NCBI GenBank assembly: GCA_016204605.1
Contig: JACQKK010000154.1
Span: 1-35,299 of the forward strand
DNA length: 35,299 nt
Direction of reading: 5' to 3'
Source of the DNA: Candidatus Lambdaproteobacteria bacterium
GTDB lineage: Bacteria > SAR324 > JACQKK01
Each line of letters begins with the position of its first letter. Positions within the stretch are counted from its first letter, which is position 1. Under the pieces are notes generated by a model that saw nothing but the letters and a program-made list of their open reading frames with translations, had not been told where the DNA came from and did no database searches. A program made the position numbers and the translations under genes. Positions 1-9,489 of the stretch are shown here, piece after piece.

Positions 1-7
1 CGCCCAC

Positions 8-136
8 GGGCCTCACCCCCGGCCCCTCTCCATCGGTGATGGAGAGGGGAGACGGCGGCGATCTGTCGGGCCGGTTCGCATGTCCGGGAGGGATCGCCCC
101 TCTCCATGAAATGGAGAGGGGGCAGGGGGTGAGGCC
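8..136. repeat. Double-hairpin palindromic repeat, family A, copy 1
   Basis: An outer inverted repeat (GGGCCTCACCCCC on the left, GGGGGTGAGGCC on the right) encloses two small hairpins, each made of CCTCTCCAT and ATGGAGAGG. The same layout recurs at 791-951 and 34909-35039. It lies directly downstream of the fur stop codon. It resembles REP/BIME-type bacterial interspersed elements; transcription termination or mRNA stabilisation is possible but not shown. Confidence 0.75.
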
Positions 137-144
137 GCGCGTCC

Positions 145-663
145 TCAGTTGGCGGCCTGGCGGCACTTGCTGCAGATGCCGAAGATGCGTAGCGAGTGGT
201 GGGTTTCCTGGAAATCGAAGTTGCGGCAGATGACCGACTGCAGGTGCTCCAGCCGTTCGTTGTGGAACTCCATCACGTTGGCGCAGCGCTCGCAGATCAG
301 ATGGTCGTGGTGCTGGCCCGGCTGGACGTGCTCGTAGAAGGATTGCGGCGCACCGAAGTCGTGCTTTTCCACGAGCTGGCACTCCTTCAGCAGCTCGAGC
401 GTGCGGTAGACGGTGGCCCGGGAGACGCGGGCGCGATCCGCCTTGAGCCGCTGCACGATCGCCTCGGCCTCGAAGTGGCCGCCGTCGCTGAACACGGCGT
501 TGAGCACCGCCGCGCGCTGGCGGGTGAGCTTGAGCTGCTTGGCCGCCAGGTACTCGGTGAAGCGCAGGCGTTCCTGGCCGGAGCCGCCGCGTGCGCGCAA
601 CCGGTCGGTCGGCTGGAGCAACCCGCCGCCCGGGGCGGGGGGTGCTGGATTCGTTCGCGGCAT
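145..663 (-). CDS. fur: Fur family transcriptional regulator
   Basis: This 172-residue protein is a metal-responsive repressor of the Fur family, which represses iron-uptake genes when loaded with Fe2+. The winged-helix domain lies at about residues 35-100, with a recognition region around 80-98 (RVSRATVYRTLELL). The dimerisation domain carries the histidine cluster HHDH (118-121), a first CxxC (C124, C127) and a second CxxC near the C-terminus (C164, C167), the usual structural zinc site. The ATG at 663 is chosen because GGAGG sits five bases upstream; an in-frame ATG at 738 would add 25 residues. The first 30 residues are Pro/Gly/Arg-rich and longer than in enterobacterial Fur. Zur or PerR cannot be strictly excluded, but the CxxC and HHDH pattern and the ICERCANVMEF segment fit Fur best. 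Confidence 0.88.
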   Translation of the reverse strand: MPRTNPAPPAPGGGLLQPTDRLRARGGSGQERLRFTEYLAAKQLKLTRQRAAVLNAVFSDGGHFEAEAIVQRLKADRARVSRATVYRTLELLKECQLVEKHDFGAPQSFYEHVQPGQHHDHLICERCANVMEFHNERLEHLQSVICRNFDFQETHHSLRIFGICSKCRQAAN

Positions 664-1194
664 CGTCGCCTCCGCTTCCGGGGTACCGAACTCACGCGGC
701 CCCGAACGGACCCACGTGTCTCGACTCGGTACATTCATGGGGCTTCCTTGATGGTAACAGACGGATTCAAAATGGAAACCCAATTCGCCCGGCGGCCTCA
801 TCCCCGCCGCTGGCGCGGCGTCCCCACCCCTGCCCCTCCCCGCCAAGTGGGGGAGGGGTGATTGCATCCCGCGCGGGTGGCCGGTGCGGGGCTCCCTCCC
901 TCTCCACCAGGAGAGGGGGCAGCCGCGCCAGCGGCGGGGGGTGAGGCCGCCAAGGCGGGCGTCCCATTTCAAACTGACCCACGGTTCGTCCGGGTCGCCC
1001 GCCCGCGCGCGACCCCGGCCGAGCCGCACCCCAGCCGATCCGCCCCCGGCTTGACCCGGCCTCGCCCGCTATGGAATCATTAACCCTATGATTTGACGCG
1101 AGTTTCACCTCCGCCCGCGAAGCGGCGCATCGTGCGCCGCAGGGGCGGCTCCCAGGGGTCGCGTCACACGCGAATTTGCCCACAGCGAGCGGAC
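664..1194. other. Intergenic region between fur and htpG
   Basis: This 531-base gap separates the divergent fur and htpG genes and contains one family A repeat (791-951). The segment 1060-1110 is locally less GC-rich and is the likely promoter area for htpG. Open frames extending htpG or fur upstream through this region have repeat-derived or low-complexity sequence and are not believed. No CIRCE or other heat-shock operator was recognised. Confidence 0.5.
791..951. repeat. Double-hairpin palindromic repeat, family A, copy 2
   Basis: The outer arms GGCGGCCTCA and GTGAGGCCGCC are complementary, and a second layer, CCGCCGCTGGCGC against GCGCCAGCGGCGG, lies just inside. Between them are two hairpins, CCCCTCCCC/GGGGAGGGG and CCCTCTCC/GGAGAGGG. 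This is the same architecture as copies 1 and 3. Confidence 0.75.
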
Positions 1195-3144
1195 ATGACC
1201 GAGTCGAGTTCCGAGCGCCCGAAAGATGCGGCGGCATCGCCTGCGACGGGCGAAGTGCACCGCTTTCAGGCGGAGATGCAGCAACTGCTGCGGATCATCA
1301 TCCATTCGCTCTACTCGGAGCGGGAGATCTTCCTGCGCGAGCTGATCTCCAACGCCTCCGACGCGCTCAACCGGCTGCGCTACCTCATGCACACCCAGCC
1401 CGAGGTGCGCGACAAGGACGCGGCGCTCGAAATCGCGATCGAGGTCGACGGGCCGGGCAAGGCCATCACCATCCGCGACACCGGCATCGGCATGTCGCGC
1501 GAGGATCTGATCGCCAACCTGGGCACCATCGCCCGCTCCGGCACGCTGGAGTTCGTGCAGCAGCTCTCCGCGGCCGACGCCGGCCGCCGCGCGGAGCTGA
1601 TCGGCCAGTTTGGCGTGGGGTTCTACGCCGTGTTCATGGTCGCGCGGCGCGTGGTGGTGGATTCCTGCCCGGCCGACCCCGCCCAGGGCGCGTGGCAGTG
1701 GAGCTCCGAGGGCGCGGGCGAATTCACCCTGCTGCCTTCGCAGCGCCAGCGGCGGGGCACCGCGATCCGGGTCGAGCTCAAGGAGGATGCGGAGGAGTTC
1801 CGCAACCCCCTGCGGCTGGAGACGATCGTCAAGAAGTACTCGAACTTCATCGCCCATCCCATCCGGCTCGAGGGGCGGCGGGTCAACGTGCAGGACGCGA
1901 TCTGGAGCCAGGGCAAGGCGGAGGTGAGCGCCGAGCAGTACCGCGAATTCTACAAGTTCCTCACCCACGGCACGGAGGAGCCGCTCCACCACCTGCACCT
2001 CACCATCGATGCGCCGGTGCAGTACCGCGCCGTGCTGTTCATCCCCAGCCACCTGACCAACGAGGTGCTCTACAGTCCCACGGGCTTCGGCCTGCACCTC
2101 TATGCGCACAAGGTGTTCATCCAGGAGGATTGCCAGGAGCTGTTGCCGCTCTATCTGCGCTTCCTGCGCGGCGTGGTGGATACGGAGGATCTGCCCCTCA
2201 ACGTCTCGCGGGAGCTGGTGCAGAAGAACCCGCTGCTGGAAAAGCTGCGCACGAGCCTGACGGGACGCGTGCTGCGCGAGCTCAAGGCGCTCGCGGACGC
2301 GGACGGCAAGCGCTACGGGGAATTCTGGAGCCAGTACGGCCGCGTGCTCAAGGAGGGGATCACCAGCGACGAGCCCAACCGGGAGCGCCTGCTGGAGCTG
2401 GTGCGGTTCAATTCCTCCGGCTGCGCCGGCGCCGACGAGCTGGTCACCCTGAAGGACTACGTCGCGCGCATGCGCGAAGGTCAGCAGGAGATCCTCTATC
2501 TGTCGGGTCCCTCCCGGGAGGCCATCGAGCGCAACCCGCACCTGGAGTTCTTCCGCAAGCACGGCCTCGAGGTGCTCTACCTCACCGACCACGTGGACGA
2601 CTTCGCGATGGCCCACCTGCGCGAGTTCGAGGGCAAGCCCTTCGCCAGCGCGGACCGGGCGGAGCTGGAAGCCTTCAAGGCCACTCCGGCGGCCCCCGCC
2701 GAAAGCGGGGCGCTGCCCGAGCAGGAGCTGGAGCCGGTGCTGGCGTACTTCCGCGAGACCCTCGGCGCGCGCGTGGCCAACGTCGTCGCCTCGCAGCGGC
2801 TGGTGGAAAGCCCGGCCTGCCTGGCCAGCCCGGATGGCATCTCGCACAACCTCGAAAAGATGATGCGGGCGCTGCACAAGGACTTCCCCAGCGCCCCCAA
2901 GATCCTCGAGCTCAACCCGGCCCACCCGCTGGTGCAGGATCTGGCGCGGATGGTGGCGGCCGACCGGGGCGACGCCCTGCTGCGGATGCTGGCGGAGCAA
3001 GTGTTCGAGAACTGCCTGCTGATCGAGGGGCTGGTCGAGCATCCGGAGCGCATGGTCGAGCGCGTCCAGAACCTGATGGCCGAGGCCGCCCGCCTGCGCG
3101 TGGCGGCGGGCCCAGCGGCGGGTACAGTCCCCGGCACCCCCTGA
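1195..3144 (+). CDS. htpG: Molecular chaperone HtpG (Hsp90)
   Basis: This 649-residue protein is a cytosolic ATP-dependent Hsp90 chaperone that acts as a homodimer in protein remodelling. The N-terminal GHKL ATPase domain shows the ATP-binding helix RELISNASDALN (48-59, with E49 and N53), DTGIGM (95-100) and GQFGVGFY (137-144). The middle domain contains the conserved DTEDLPLNVSRE segment, and a C-terminal dimerisation domain follows. Length is close to E. coli HtpG (about 624), with a 20-residue polar N-terminal extension. ATG at 1195 is preferred over an upstream TTG at 1093 because the added residues are low-complexity and family members begin near here; its ribosome site is weak. The gene is probably monocistronic or runs into the lipoprotein gene 64 bases downstream. 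Confidence 0.96.
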   Translation: MTESSSERPKDAAASPATGEVHRFQAEMQQLLRIIIHSLYSEREIFLRELISNASDALNRLRYLMHTQPEVRDKDAALEIAIEVDGPGKAITIRDTGIGMSREDLIANLGTIARSGTLEFVQQLSAADAGRRAELIGQFGVGFYAVFMVARRVVVDSCPADPAQGAWQWSSEGAGEFTLLPSQRQRRGTAIRVELKEDAEEFRNPLRLETIVKKYSNFIAHPIRLEGRRVNVQDAIWSQGKAEVSAEQYREFYKFLTHGTEEPLHHLHLTIDAPVQYRAVLFIPSHLTNEVLYSPTGFGLHLYAHKVFIQEDCQELLPLYLRFLRGVVDTEDLPLNVSRELVQKNPLLEKLRTSLTGRVLRELKALADADGKRYGEFWSQYGRVLKEGITSDEPNRERLLELVRFNSSGCAGADELVTLKDYVARMREGQQEILYLSGPSREAIERNPHLEFFRKHGLEVLYLTDHVDDFAMAHLREFEGKPFASADRAELEAFKATPAAPAESGALPEQELEPVLAYFRETLGARVANVVASQRLVESPACLASPDGISHNLEKMMRALHKDFPSAPKILELNPAHPLVQDLARMVAADRGDALLRMLAEQVFENCLLIEGLVEHPERMVERVQNLMAEAARLRVAAGPAAGTVPGTP

Positions 3145-3208
3145 GGCCGCGCGCTCCGCCCCCGCCCCTTCGCGTCCGCCGTCAGCCACCCATCCCGGAG
3201 CCGCCTGC

Positions 3209-4609
3209 TTGAACCTCTCCCGCGCACCCTGGTGGCTGGCCGCCCTGGCGCTCGCGGCGCTGCTCGGCTGCACCGAGCCCAGGGAGAAGTACGATTGCCA
3301 GCAGCTCCTGGGCGAGCGCCGGTACGCTACGGTGCTCGACTCGTGCGATAACCCCACGGACCGTGCCTCCGCATACATGGGGCTGGCCGGGTTCGAGATG
3401 ACTAAGCTCGTCAACCTGACCAGTACCGGCGACATCGTGGGGCTGCTCGGCCTGACCCCGGCCAATATCGCCGAAAAGCGCGGCTACCTCGAGCAGGCGG
3501 TGCAGGCGGTGCGCAACCCCGTCAGCGGCACGGATGCGGGGGCGCTGATCGTGGCTTCGCTGCTGGCAATGGCCGTGGCCACTGAGGATTTTATGGACAA
3601 CACGACGTGCACGGACGACCTGCCGTTGAACGGCGTGTTCTCCGCCTGTGAGGTGCTGGCCGCCACGGGGCTCGCCACTCTTGCGCCCACCGAGCCCACG
3701 ATTGCCGTCAACGCGGATACGTACCTCTCCCTCGTGGCGGGGGGCAGCTCGTACACGCTGATCTGCACCGACGCACTGCTGCCGACGACGCTGCTCTGCG
3801 ACGACGACAACATCCCCGGCACCCGGCTCGCCTACATCGATGTCGACGGCTCCGGCAAGATCGATACGTCGGCACCGGTGACCGACGGCGCCGCCTCGAT
3901 CAGCGGATTGAGCGGGGCCAGTCCGGTGAGCCTGGCGGTCCAGCTCGCCGCCTTCGCTCTACCGTTCACGCTGGATCCGGTGAAGACACAAGCGATGGAA
4001 GAGTTCCTCAACCAGGGCGGCACCCAGTTCCCGATCGGGATGTTCGAGTTCCTGAATCTGCTCGATCGGGCCAATGCCGTCATCGCGGTGGAGACGGGTT
4101 CGACCGGAACCTCCTCGGCGTTGCAGGACAACCTCGACTTCTGGCGGAACAAGCTCGACAACGGCGCCGACTGCCTGAGCACACAACCCTCCCCGGCGCC
4201 CGAGGCCGCCGAGCTGATGAACTTGATGTACAGCATCTACGCCGCCGCCGCCGGCACCACGGCCAACCCCGCCGCTGGCGTGACCGACTTTTCCGGCTAC
4301 AACGTCGTGCCCTCGCTCACCGTGACCATCCCAGGGTTCACGTTGCCGGGAAATCTGGACCCGACGCTGTTCATCTTCAACCCGACGCCGATCGGGTTCA
4401 AGTTCCTCTATCCGAAGACCGCCGGCCTGACGGCGTTCGATGTCTCGCAGGCGACCCCGCTGATCAAGGACCCCAACCCCTCCGGCACCCAGAGCGCGTA
4501 TTCCGCGTTCGCAGCCGAGTTCGAGAACATCCCCAAGCTGGCGCCCAATGCCGCCACGGCGGGAGACGGCAGGGTGACGTTCCTGGAGTTGTTCTGCTCG
4601 GCCTCATGA
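3209..4609 (+). CDS. Putative lipoprotein with EF-hand-like calcium loop
   Basis: The protein is 466 residues long and not recognised as a named family. A signal peptide ends in a lipobox (ALLGC, C21), so it should be lipidated and anchored at the inner or outer membrane. Cysteines recur through the protein (for example C30, C134, C147, C186, C197), consistent with disulfides in the periplasm. DVDGSGKID at 211-219 matches the Ca-binding loop of EF-hand/dockerin-type sites, and GDGRVTFLE near the C-terminus resembles a second half-loop. The start is TTG with GGAG nine bases upstream. The downstream DUF3187 outer-membrane protein gene begins 95 bases after the stop, or overlaps it as ATGA if its earlier start is used, so the two are probably cotranscribed and may form an envelope pair. 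The function is unknown. Confidence 0.8.
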   Translation: MNLSRAPWWLAALALAALLGCTEPREKYDCQQLLGERRYATVLDSCDNPTDRASAYMGLAGFEMTKLVNLTSTGDIVGLLGLTPANIAEKRGYLEQAVQAVRNPVSGTDAGALIVASLLAMAVATEDFMDNTTCTDDLPLNGVFSACEVLAATGLATLAPTEPTIAVNADTYLSLVAGGSSYTLICTDALLPTTLLCDDDNIPGTRLAYIDVDGSGKIDTSAPVTDGAASISGLSGASPVSLAVQLAAFALPFTLDPVKTQAMEEFLNQGGTQFPIGMFEFLNLLDRANAVIAVETGSTGTSSALQDNLDFWRNKLDNGADCLSTQPSPAPEAAELMNLMYSIYAAAAGTTANPAAGVTDFSGYNVVPSLTVTIPGFTLPGNLDPTLFIFNPTPIGFKFLYPKTAGLTAFDVSQATPLIKDPNPSGTQSAYSAFAAEFENIPKLAPNAATAGDGRVTFLELFCSAS

Positions 4610-4704
4610 GCGCCCGGCGCCGGCACCGCGATCGATCGCGAGCCCGGCGCCACCCGAAACCATCGCGACCCTTCAACTCGCCGCTATTGCCTTCGGGACA
4701 CCGC

Positions 4705-5772
4705 ATGGGTCTTGCCGGGCCACGGAAGGCGATCCGCCGGTGGGCGAGCTTCCTGCTGCTGCTGAACCTGCTCGCCGGCCCCGCGGCGGCGGCCCCGGCC
4801 GAGGGGGAGCCGCCCGCCGCCGCACCCGACGGGCCGGCGGTGCCGGCCCCGCCGGGCTGGGGGCCCTTCCGCATCCCCGCGCTGGCGCCCTTCCAGCAGT
4901 TCCGGCTCGCCTATCTGCACGAGGGGCCCTGGCTCGCGGCAGAGGGCACCTTCACGGCCGCGTTCGCCGCGACCTGGGTCAACGTCTGGGCGCTGGACTG
5001 GCCCGACTACCGGTTCGATGGGGAAGTGGTGCGCGCCACGCCATTCCTGCGCTACGCGCCCACGCCCCGGCTCGACCTGGCGGTCGAGTGGCCGGTGCTG
5101 TACGTGGTCGGGGGCCAGAGCGATGCGGCCATCCAGCACTTCCACCGCGCACTCGATCTCCCGAACGGCTTCCGCCAGGTGTACCCGCAGGGGGAGGTGC
5201 GCTTCGAGCGCGTCGGGCGCGATGGGCGGCTGCACATTCTGCTGGACGACGCCGACGCAGGATTCTGGAAGCGTGCCCCGGTGCTGTCCTTGCGCTACGG
5301 CCTGCTGGGCGCCTCCGCGCGGCTGCCGCTCACGGCGAAGGCCTCGCTGAGCCTGCCCGCGCTCGAGCGGCGCTCGCGGATGGCGCCGGGCAAGGGCAAC
5401 GATTGGGCGCTGGGCCTCTCGACCGCCGGGCGCCTCGCGGGCGCGCTCTCGGCAACCGCATCGGTGGCCTACGTGCGGAACCGGCCCGATCCGCAGCCCG
5501 ACATCAAGCGGGAGCAGGCCTCTGGGATGTTCGACCTGGAGTACGGCTTTTCTCCGCGGATGGCCGGCGTGATCCAGGTGGTGAGCGAATCGGGTGTGAC
5601 CCGGCGGTCGGAGACAAACCTGGACAAGAGCGCGTCGCTCATGGCGATCGGCATGAAGTGGCGCCTGCCGGACGGCGTGCTGTTCGAGGCGGCCTTCCTC
5701 CAGGATGCGTTCTTCTCCGGCAACACGATCGACGTGGGGCTGCATGTCGCCGTGACGGCGGACTTCCGCTGA
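4705..5772 (+). CDS. DUF3187-like outer-membrane protein
   Basis: A 355-residue protein with a signal peptide (RKAIRRW, then a leucine stretch, then an AGPAAAA cleavage region) and a Pro/Ala linker to about residue 50. After this come alternating hydrophobic/polar strands typical of an outer-membrane beta-barrel, ending in an aromatic-positively charged ADFR tail. The segment with DGEVVRATPFLRY, then AIQHFHRALDLPNGFR, matches the conserved core I associate with DUF3187, a barrel family of unknown function. The ATG at 4705 gives a normal signal peptide. An alternative ATG at 4606 overlaps the lipoprotein stop as ATGA but adds an Arg-rich 33-residue leader that would bury the signal peptide. 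A role with the upstream lipoprotein is inferred from adjacency only. Confidence 0.78.
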   Translation: MGLAGPRKAIRRWASFLLLLNLLAGPAAAAPAEGEPPAAAPDGPAVPAPPGWGPFRIPALAPFQQFRLAYLHEGPWLAAEGTFTAAFAATWVNVWALDWPDYRFDGEVVRATPFLRYAPTPRLDLAVEWPVLYVVGGQSDAAIQHFHRALDLPNGFRQVYPQGEVRFERVGRDGRLHILLDDADAGFWKRAPVLSLRYGLLGASARLPLTAKASLSLPALERRSRMAPGKGNDWALGLSTAGRLAGALSATASVAYVRNRPDPQPDIKREQASGMFDLEYGFSPRMAGVIQVVSESGVTRRSETNLDKSASLMAIGMKWRLPDGVLFEAAFLQDAFFSGNTIDVGLHVAVTADFR

Positions 5773-5862
5773 GGAGTCCCCCCGCCCGGGCGCAATTCAC
5801 TCCGGTTTCCGATAGGGTACCCGGCAGGCCTAGGCGAGCCATCCCCCTCATCGGATGCAGCG

Positions 5863-7011
5863 ATGGCAGAAATTTCGGAACTCCTCCGCTGCTACGGCTG
5901 GGACGCGCGCTGGCAGGAGGCGTGGCGAAGCGCCTATGGGCCGGATGTACCGTCGCCCCGCGTCGGGACGCAACCGGGTGCGATCGAGCCGGCCCGGGTC
6001 ATTGCGGAACACCGGGGTGGGCTGGTCGTGGTCTGCGCCGGGGGCGAGCATCCGGCACTTCCGGCAGGTACGCTCCGGCGGCGGCGGAAGCGGGAGCCCG
6101 CAGCGCTGCCGGCCGTGGGCGATTGGGTGGCGGCGCTGCCGTGCACGCCGCTGACGCCTGCGGTCATCCAGGCCGTGCTCCCCCGGCGCACAGTGCTGGT
6201 GCGGCAGGCCTCGGGCTCCCGCAAGTCCGCCGGCGGCGCCGCCGTCGAGGCTCAGGTACTCGCCGCCAACGTTGACGTCGTCTTTCTCGTTAACGCCCTC
6301 GATGCTGAATTCAATCCGCGCCGGATCGAACGGTTCCTGGTGCTGGCCGCGGAGGGCCGCGTGGAGCCAGTGCTCGTGCTGACCAAGGCCGATCTGTGTG
6401 CCGACCTGGATGCCGCCGTTGCCCTTGCGTCGCGCGCAGCCCCCGGGGTGCCGGTGCTGCCGGTGAGCGCGCGGACGGGCCACGGCCTGGCCGAGCTGGA
6501 GCCCTTCCTGCACGGACACCGCACGGTGGCCCTGCTGGGCCTCTCCGGCGCGGGCAAGTCGACGCTGGTCAACCGCTGGCTGGGCCAGGCCCGGCAGGCT
6601 GTCGGGGAGGTGGACGCTGCCGGCGAGGGGCGCCACATCACGACCCACCGCGCGTTGCTGGCGCTGCCGGGCGGCGGCCTGGTGGTGGATACGCCGGGCC
6701 TGCGCGAGCTGGCGCTCTGGCAGGCCGAGGCGGGCCTCGCGGAAGTGTTCCCGGAGTTCGAGCGGCCTGCCGCGGCCTGCCGCTTCCGCGATTGCCGCCA
6801 CGCCGGCGAACCCGGCTGCGCCATCGCCGCGGCGGCGGAGGTGGGCGAGATCGACCCGGAGCGGCTGGAGAGCTACCGCAAGCTCGCGCGGGAACTGGGG
6901 CACCAGCGGCGGTCGGACAAACTGCGCGGGCTCGACGCGCGACGCGCGCGGAAGTCGGATGCCCGCATGAGCAGAGCCATCAAGGATTTCAACAAGCACC
7001 AGCGGAAGTGA
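5863..7011 (+). CDS. rsgA: Ribosome small-subunit-dependent GTPase A
   Basis: This 382-residue protein is a circularly permuted GTPase that acts in late maturation of the 30S subunit. The order is an N-terminal OB-fold region (to about 130), then the permuted GTPase motifs G4 (TKAD, 174-177), G1 (GLSGAGKST, 226-234), G2 (TT around 260-261) and G3 (DTPG, 276-279). The C-terminal zinc site follows with C306, C311, H313 and C319. G4 before G1 is diagnostic of the YlqF/RsgA class, and the zinc motif marks RsgA. The basic C-terminal tail (KDFNKHQRK) is common in the family. It converges with the helicase gene, with only 30 bases between stops. Confidence 0.95.
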   Translation: MAEISELLRCYGWDARWQEAWRSAYGPDVPSPRVGTQPGAIEPARVIAEHRGGLVVVCAGGEHPALPAGTLRRRRKREPAALPAVGDWVAALPCTPLTPAVIQAVLPRRTVLVRQASGSRKSAGGAAVEAQVLAANVDVVFLVNALDAEFNPRRIERFLVLAAEGRVEPVLVLTKADLCADLDAAVALASRAAPGVPVLPVSARTGHGLAELEPFLHGHRTVALLGLSGAGKSTLVNRWLGQARQAVGEVDAAGEGRHITTHRALLALPGGGLVVDTPGLRELALWQAEAGLAEVFPEFERPAAACRFRDCRHAGEPGCAIAAAAEVGEIDPERLESYRKLARELGHQRRSDKLRGLDARRARKSDARMSRAIKDFNKHQRK

Positions 7012-7041
7012 TGAACCATCGGCCGCGCGATTCCGCGCCGC

Positions 7042-9489
7042 CTACAGCACTTGCGGCACGATCTCGGCGGGGATCAGCCGGGAGGGATTGCGGCAGGCCA
7101 CCAGCCAGAGCTGATGGGCGGCCCGGGTGGCGCCGATGTGCAGCAGGTAGCGGGAGGCCGCGTCGTCGCCGTAGGTGTGCTCGTCCACGTCGAGCAGGAT
7201 CACGTAGTCGTACTCCAGCCCCTTCACCTGCTGCACCTCGGTCACCTCGATGCCGGGCTGGAACTGGAAGTTCTGCTCCACCACCCGCCGCAGCTTGGGC
7301 TGCTCCGATTTGGCCAGCCCCTGATAGTAGGTTTCGGCCTGATCGGCGTGGCGGGCGATCAGGGCGACCGTAGCCATGGGCTCGCTGCGCATCAGGGCGC
7401 GCAGGGCATCGGCGAGCACCATCACCGCCTGGCCCGTGTCGGTGAAGCGCAGCAGCTCGACCGGCGCGCCCTCGCGCGTGGGACGCCACTCGCGCGGCGG
7501 CGCCAGCGGCCCGAGCACGCTCTGGGCGAAGCGCATGATGGCGCCGGTGGAGCGGTAGCCCACCGAGAGCGGCGAAACGGCCGTGCCTTCCAGTCCGAGC
7601 TCGCGCAGCAGGTCGTCCCAGCTCTCGACGGTGTGGTGGAGGATCATCTTCTGCGCGGTGTCGCCCGCCAGGGTGACCGAGCGGGGCTCGGCCGCCAGGT
7701 CCAGCAGCAGTCGCAGCTCCAGCGCGCCGAAATCCTGCACCTCGTCCACCATCAGGTGGCTGACCGTGTAGGGGCGCTGCCGGCGGCTGCGCAGCGGGCC
7801 GACGGTGTGGCGGAACAGCAGCAGCAGCAGCGTATCGTCCTCCCGGTCCAGCAGCGGCGGTTCCGGCGCAGCGGGCGGCGCCTCCAGCTCGCCGGGTTCC
7901 GGCGCCGGCGCCTCCGCATCCGCCGGCTGGCGCGGCTCGCTGCGCCATTGCCGGAACTCCTCCCGCCGGGCGTGCGCTTCGAGCGCCCACTGGCAGATTT
8001 CCTCGATCTGCGCCCGGGTGAAGGTGCCGGGCGCCAGCCGCTCCATGGCTTCGGCCAGCCGCTCGGCATGGAGGAACGCCTCCTCCCAGACGGCCAGCGC
8101 GAGGGTCTGCGGGTGGGTCAGATCCGGCGCGGCCTCGAGCAGCACGGCGCCCAGCCGCTGCCGGGCCAGCCAGTCGTCGCCGAAGGCGCCCACCTCCGGG
8201 ACGATGACGCGACCCAGCACCCAGCGCGCGAACTGGTCCAGGCGCAGCCCCAGCGGCAGGTCGCCGAGCCGCTCCCAGGCGGCGGGGGCGCGGCCGACCG
8301 AGGCGGTCTCGGCGCTCGCCGTGCGGATGGCCTCGCGCAGCTCCCCGCCCCGGGCCTGCAACCGCTCCAGCAGGTAGGCCAGCGCCGCCGGATGCTGCTT
8401 GAAGCGCACCACCGTGAACGGCGTGCGCTCGGAGTATTCGGCGGGCAGCCCGGGATAGTGGCGGCGGCGCAGGCTTTCCGCCAGCTCCTCGTAGACCTCG
8501 ATGCGGCAGCCCTCCACCCCCAGCGCCGGCAGCAGCCGCGAGATGTAGCGCCCGAGCGCCTGGTTGAAGACCACCCCCAGCATGTTGGCCGGCTGGAAGC
8601 GGCGCGGATCGCGGTAGACCAGGAAGGCCATCCGGTGCAGGGCGATGGTGGTCTTGCCCGACCCCGCACCGCCATCGATGGTGACGATGCCCGAGTCGGG
8701 CCGCGTGATGAGCTCGAACTGGTCGGGATCGATCAGCCCCGTGATCGCCTGCAGGTGGCGGTCTTCCCGCGGGATGCCGCCGGGGGCCACCCCCAGTGCC
8801 GGCCCTTCCGCGCCCGGGCCGTGCAGCGTGCCCGGGCGCACGGCCGTGCCCGCGCCGCCCCGCAGGTGGGGCAGCGCGCCCGTGTGCGCCTGCCAGCGGT
8901 TGCGCAGGCGCTGGAACACGCCCTGGTCGCAGTCGATGTGCACCAGGGCCCCCTGGAGGATCGTCAGCCGGCGGTGGGCGATGATGGTGCCGCTGACCTG
9001 GCGTCCGCCGAACACCTCGTCGTACTCGTCGCCCTCGCGGTAGCGGTAGAACACCCGGCTGATCGGCGCGTGGCGCCAGTCGATGATCGGGTGGGGCAGG
9101 CTGGGGGCGATCACGGTGTGATTGCCGATCAGGATATCGAGCACGCGGCCGCCCTGCGCGACCCTGAGGTGGCCGAAGTACGGCGAGCGCAGATCGGCCG
9201 GGCGGCCTGCGCTGCGGCGCTCCAGGTGCGCCGAGAGCGAGGCCAGGCTGTCGATCTGCGTGAGAATCTGCGCCACCTCGTCCTGGCGCGCCTCCCCGAG
9301 GGCATCGCGCAGGTCCAGCAGCGACTCGTCGTAGCTGCCGCCCGTCCCCGTGAGCGGCGTCTCGCGCAGCGCCGAGCGCACGGCCTCGAGAATCGCCAGC
9401 TCCTCGCGGATCAGCGCCCGCTCCGCTTCGGCGAGCGCGGGATCGAAGGCGGGCGGTGGAACCACCGGGGTACGCCTGGTCGCGGGCAA
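7042..9489 (-). CDS. HelD/UvrD-like superfamily 1 helicase
   Basis: An 815-residue SF1 ATPase. After an N-terminal region of about 260 residues (coiled-coil-like to about 95) come the Walker A loop GGAGSGKTT (273-281), Walker B/motif II DEVQDF (582-587), motif III GDTAQK (609-614), motif IV YRST (645-648) and motif V/VI VQQVKGLEYDYVILLD near 750-765. An Ala/Pro/Glu linker (519-547) lies inside the domain separating the two halves. The layout, with a long N-terminal arm before Walker A and a bulky insertion between motifs I and II, resembles HelD, which removes stalled RNA polymerase from DNA, more than UvrD/Rep. The start is TTG with AAGG seven bases upstream; a GTG nine codons in is an alternative. 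A role in transcription recycling or recombination is inferred from the family. Confidence 0.85.
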   Translation of the reverse strand: MPATRRTPVVPPPAFDPALAEAERALIREELAILEAVRSALRETPLTGTGGSYDESLLDLRDALGEARQDEVAQILTQIDSLASLSAHLERRSAGRPADLRSPYFGHLRVAQGGRVLDILIGNHTVIAPSLPHPIIDWRHAPISRVFYRYREGDEYDEVFGGRQVSGTIIAHRRLTILQGALVHIDCDQGVFQRLRNRWQAHTGALPHLRGGAGTAVRPGTLHGPGAEGPALGVAPGGIPREDRHLQAITGLIDPDQFELITRPDSGIVTIDGGAGSGKTTIALHRMAFLVYRDPRRFQPANMLGVVFNQALGRYISRLLPALGVEGCRIEVYEELAESLRRRHYPGLPAEYSERTPFTVVRFKQHPAALAYLLERLQARGGELREAIRTASAETASVGRAPAAWERLGDLPLGLRLDQFARWVLGRVIVPEVGAFGDDWLARQRLGAVLLEAAPDLTHPQTLALAVWEEAFLHAERLAEAMERLAPGTFTRAQIEEICQWALEAHARREEFRQWRSEPRQPADAEAPAPEPGELEAPPAAPEPPLLDREDDTLLLLLFRHTVGPLRSRRQRPYTVSHLMVDEVQDFGALELRLLLDLAAEPRSVTLAGDTAQKMILHHTVESWDDLLRELGLEGTAVSPLSVGYRSTGAIMRFAQSVLGPLAPPREWRPTREGAPVELLRFTDTGQAVMVLADALRALMRSEPMATVALIARHADQAETYYQGLAKSEQPKLRRVVEQNFQFQPGIEVTEVQQVKGLEYDYVILLDVDEHTYGDDAASRYLLHIGATRAAHQLWLVACRNPSRLIPAEIVPQVL

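Noticed and set aside
1105-3465. 786-codon open frame on the minus strand
   Set aside because: It is antisense to htpG and shows the low-complexity composition expected of a shadow in GC-rich DNA.
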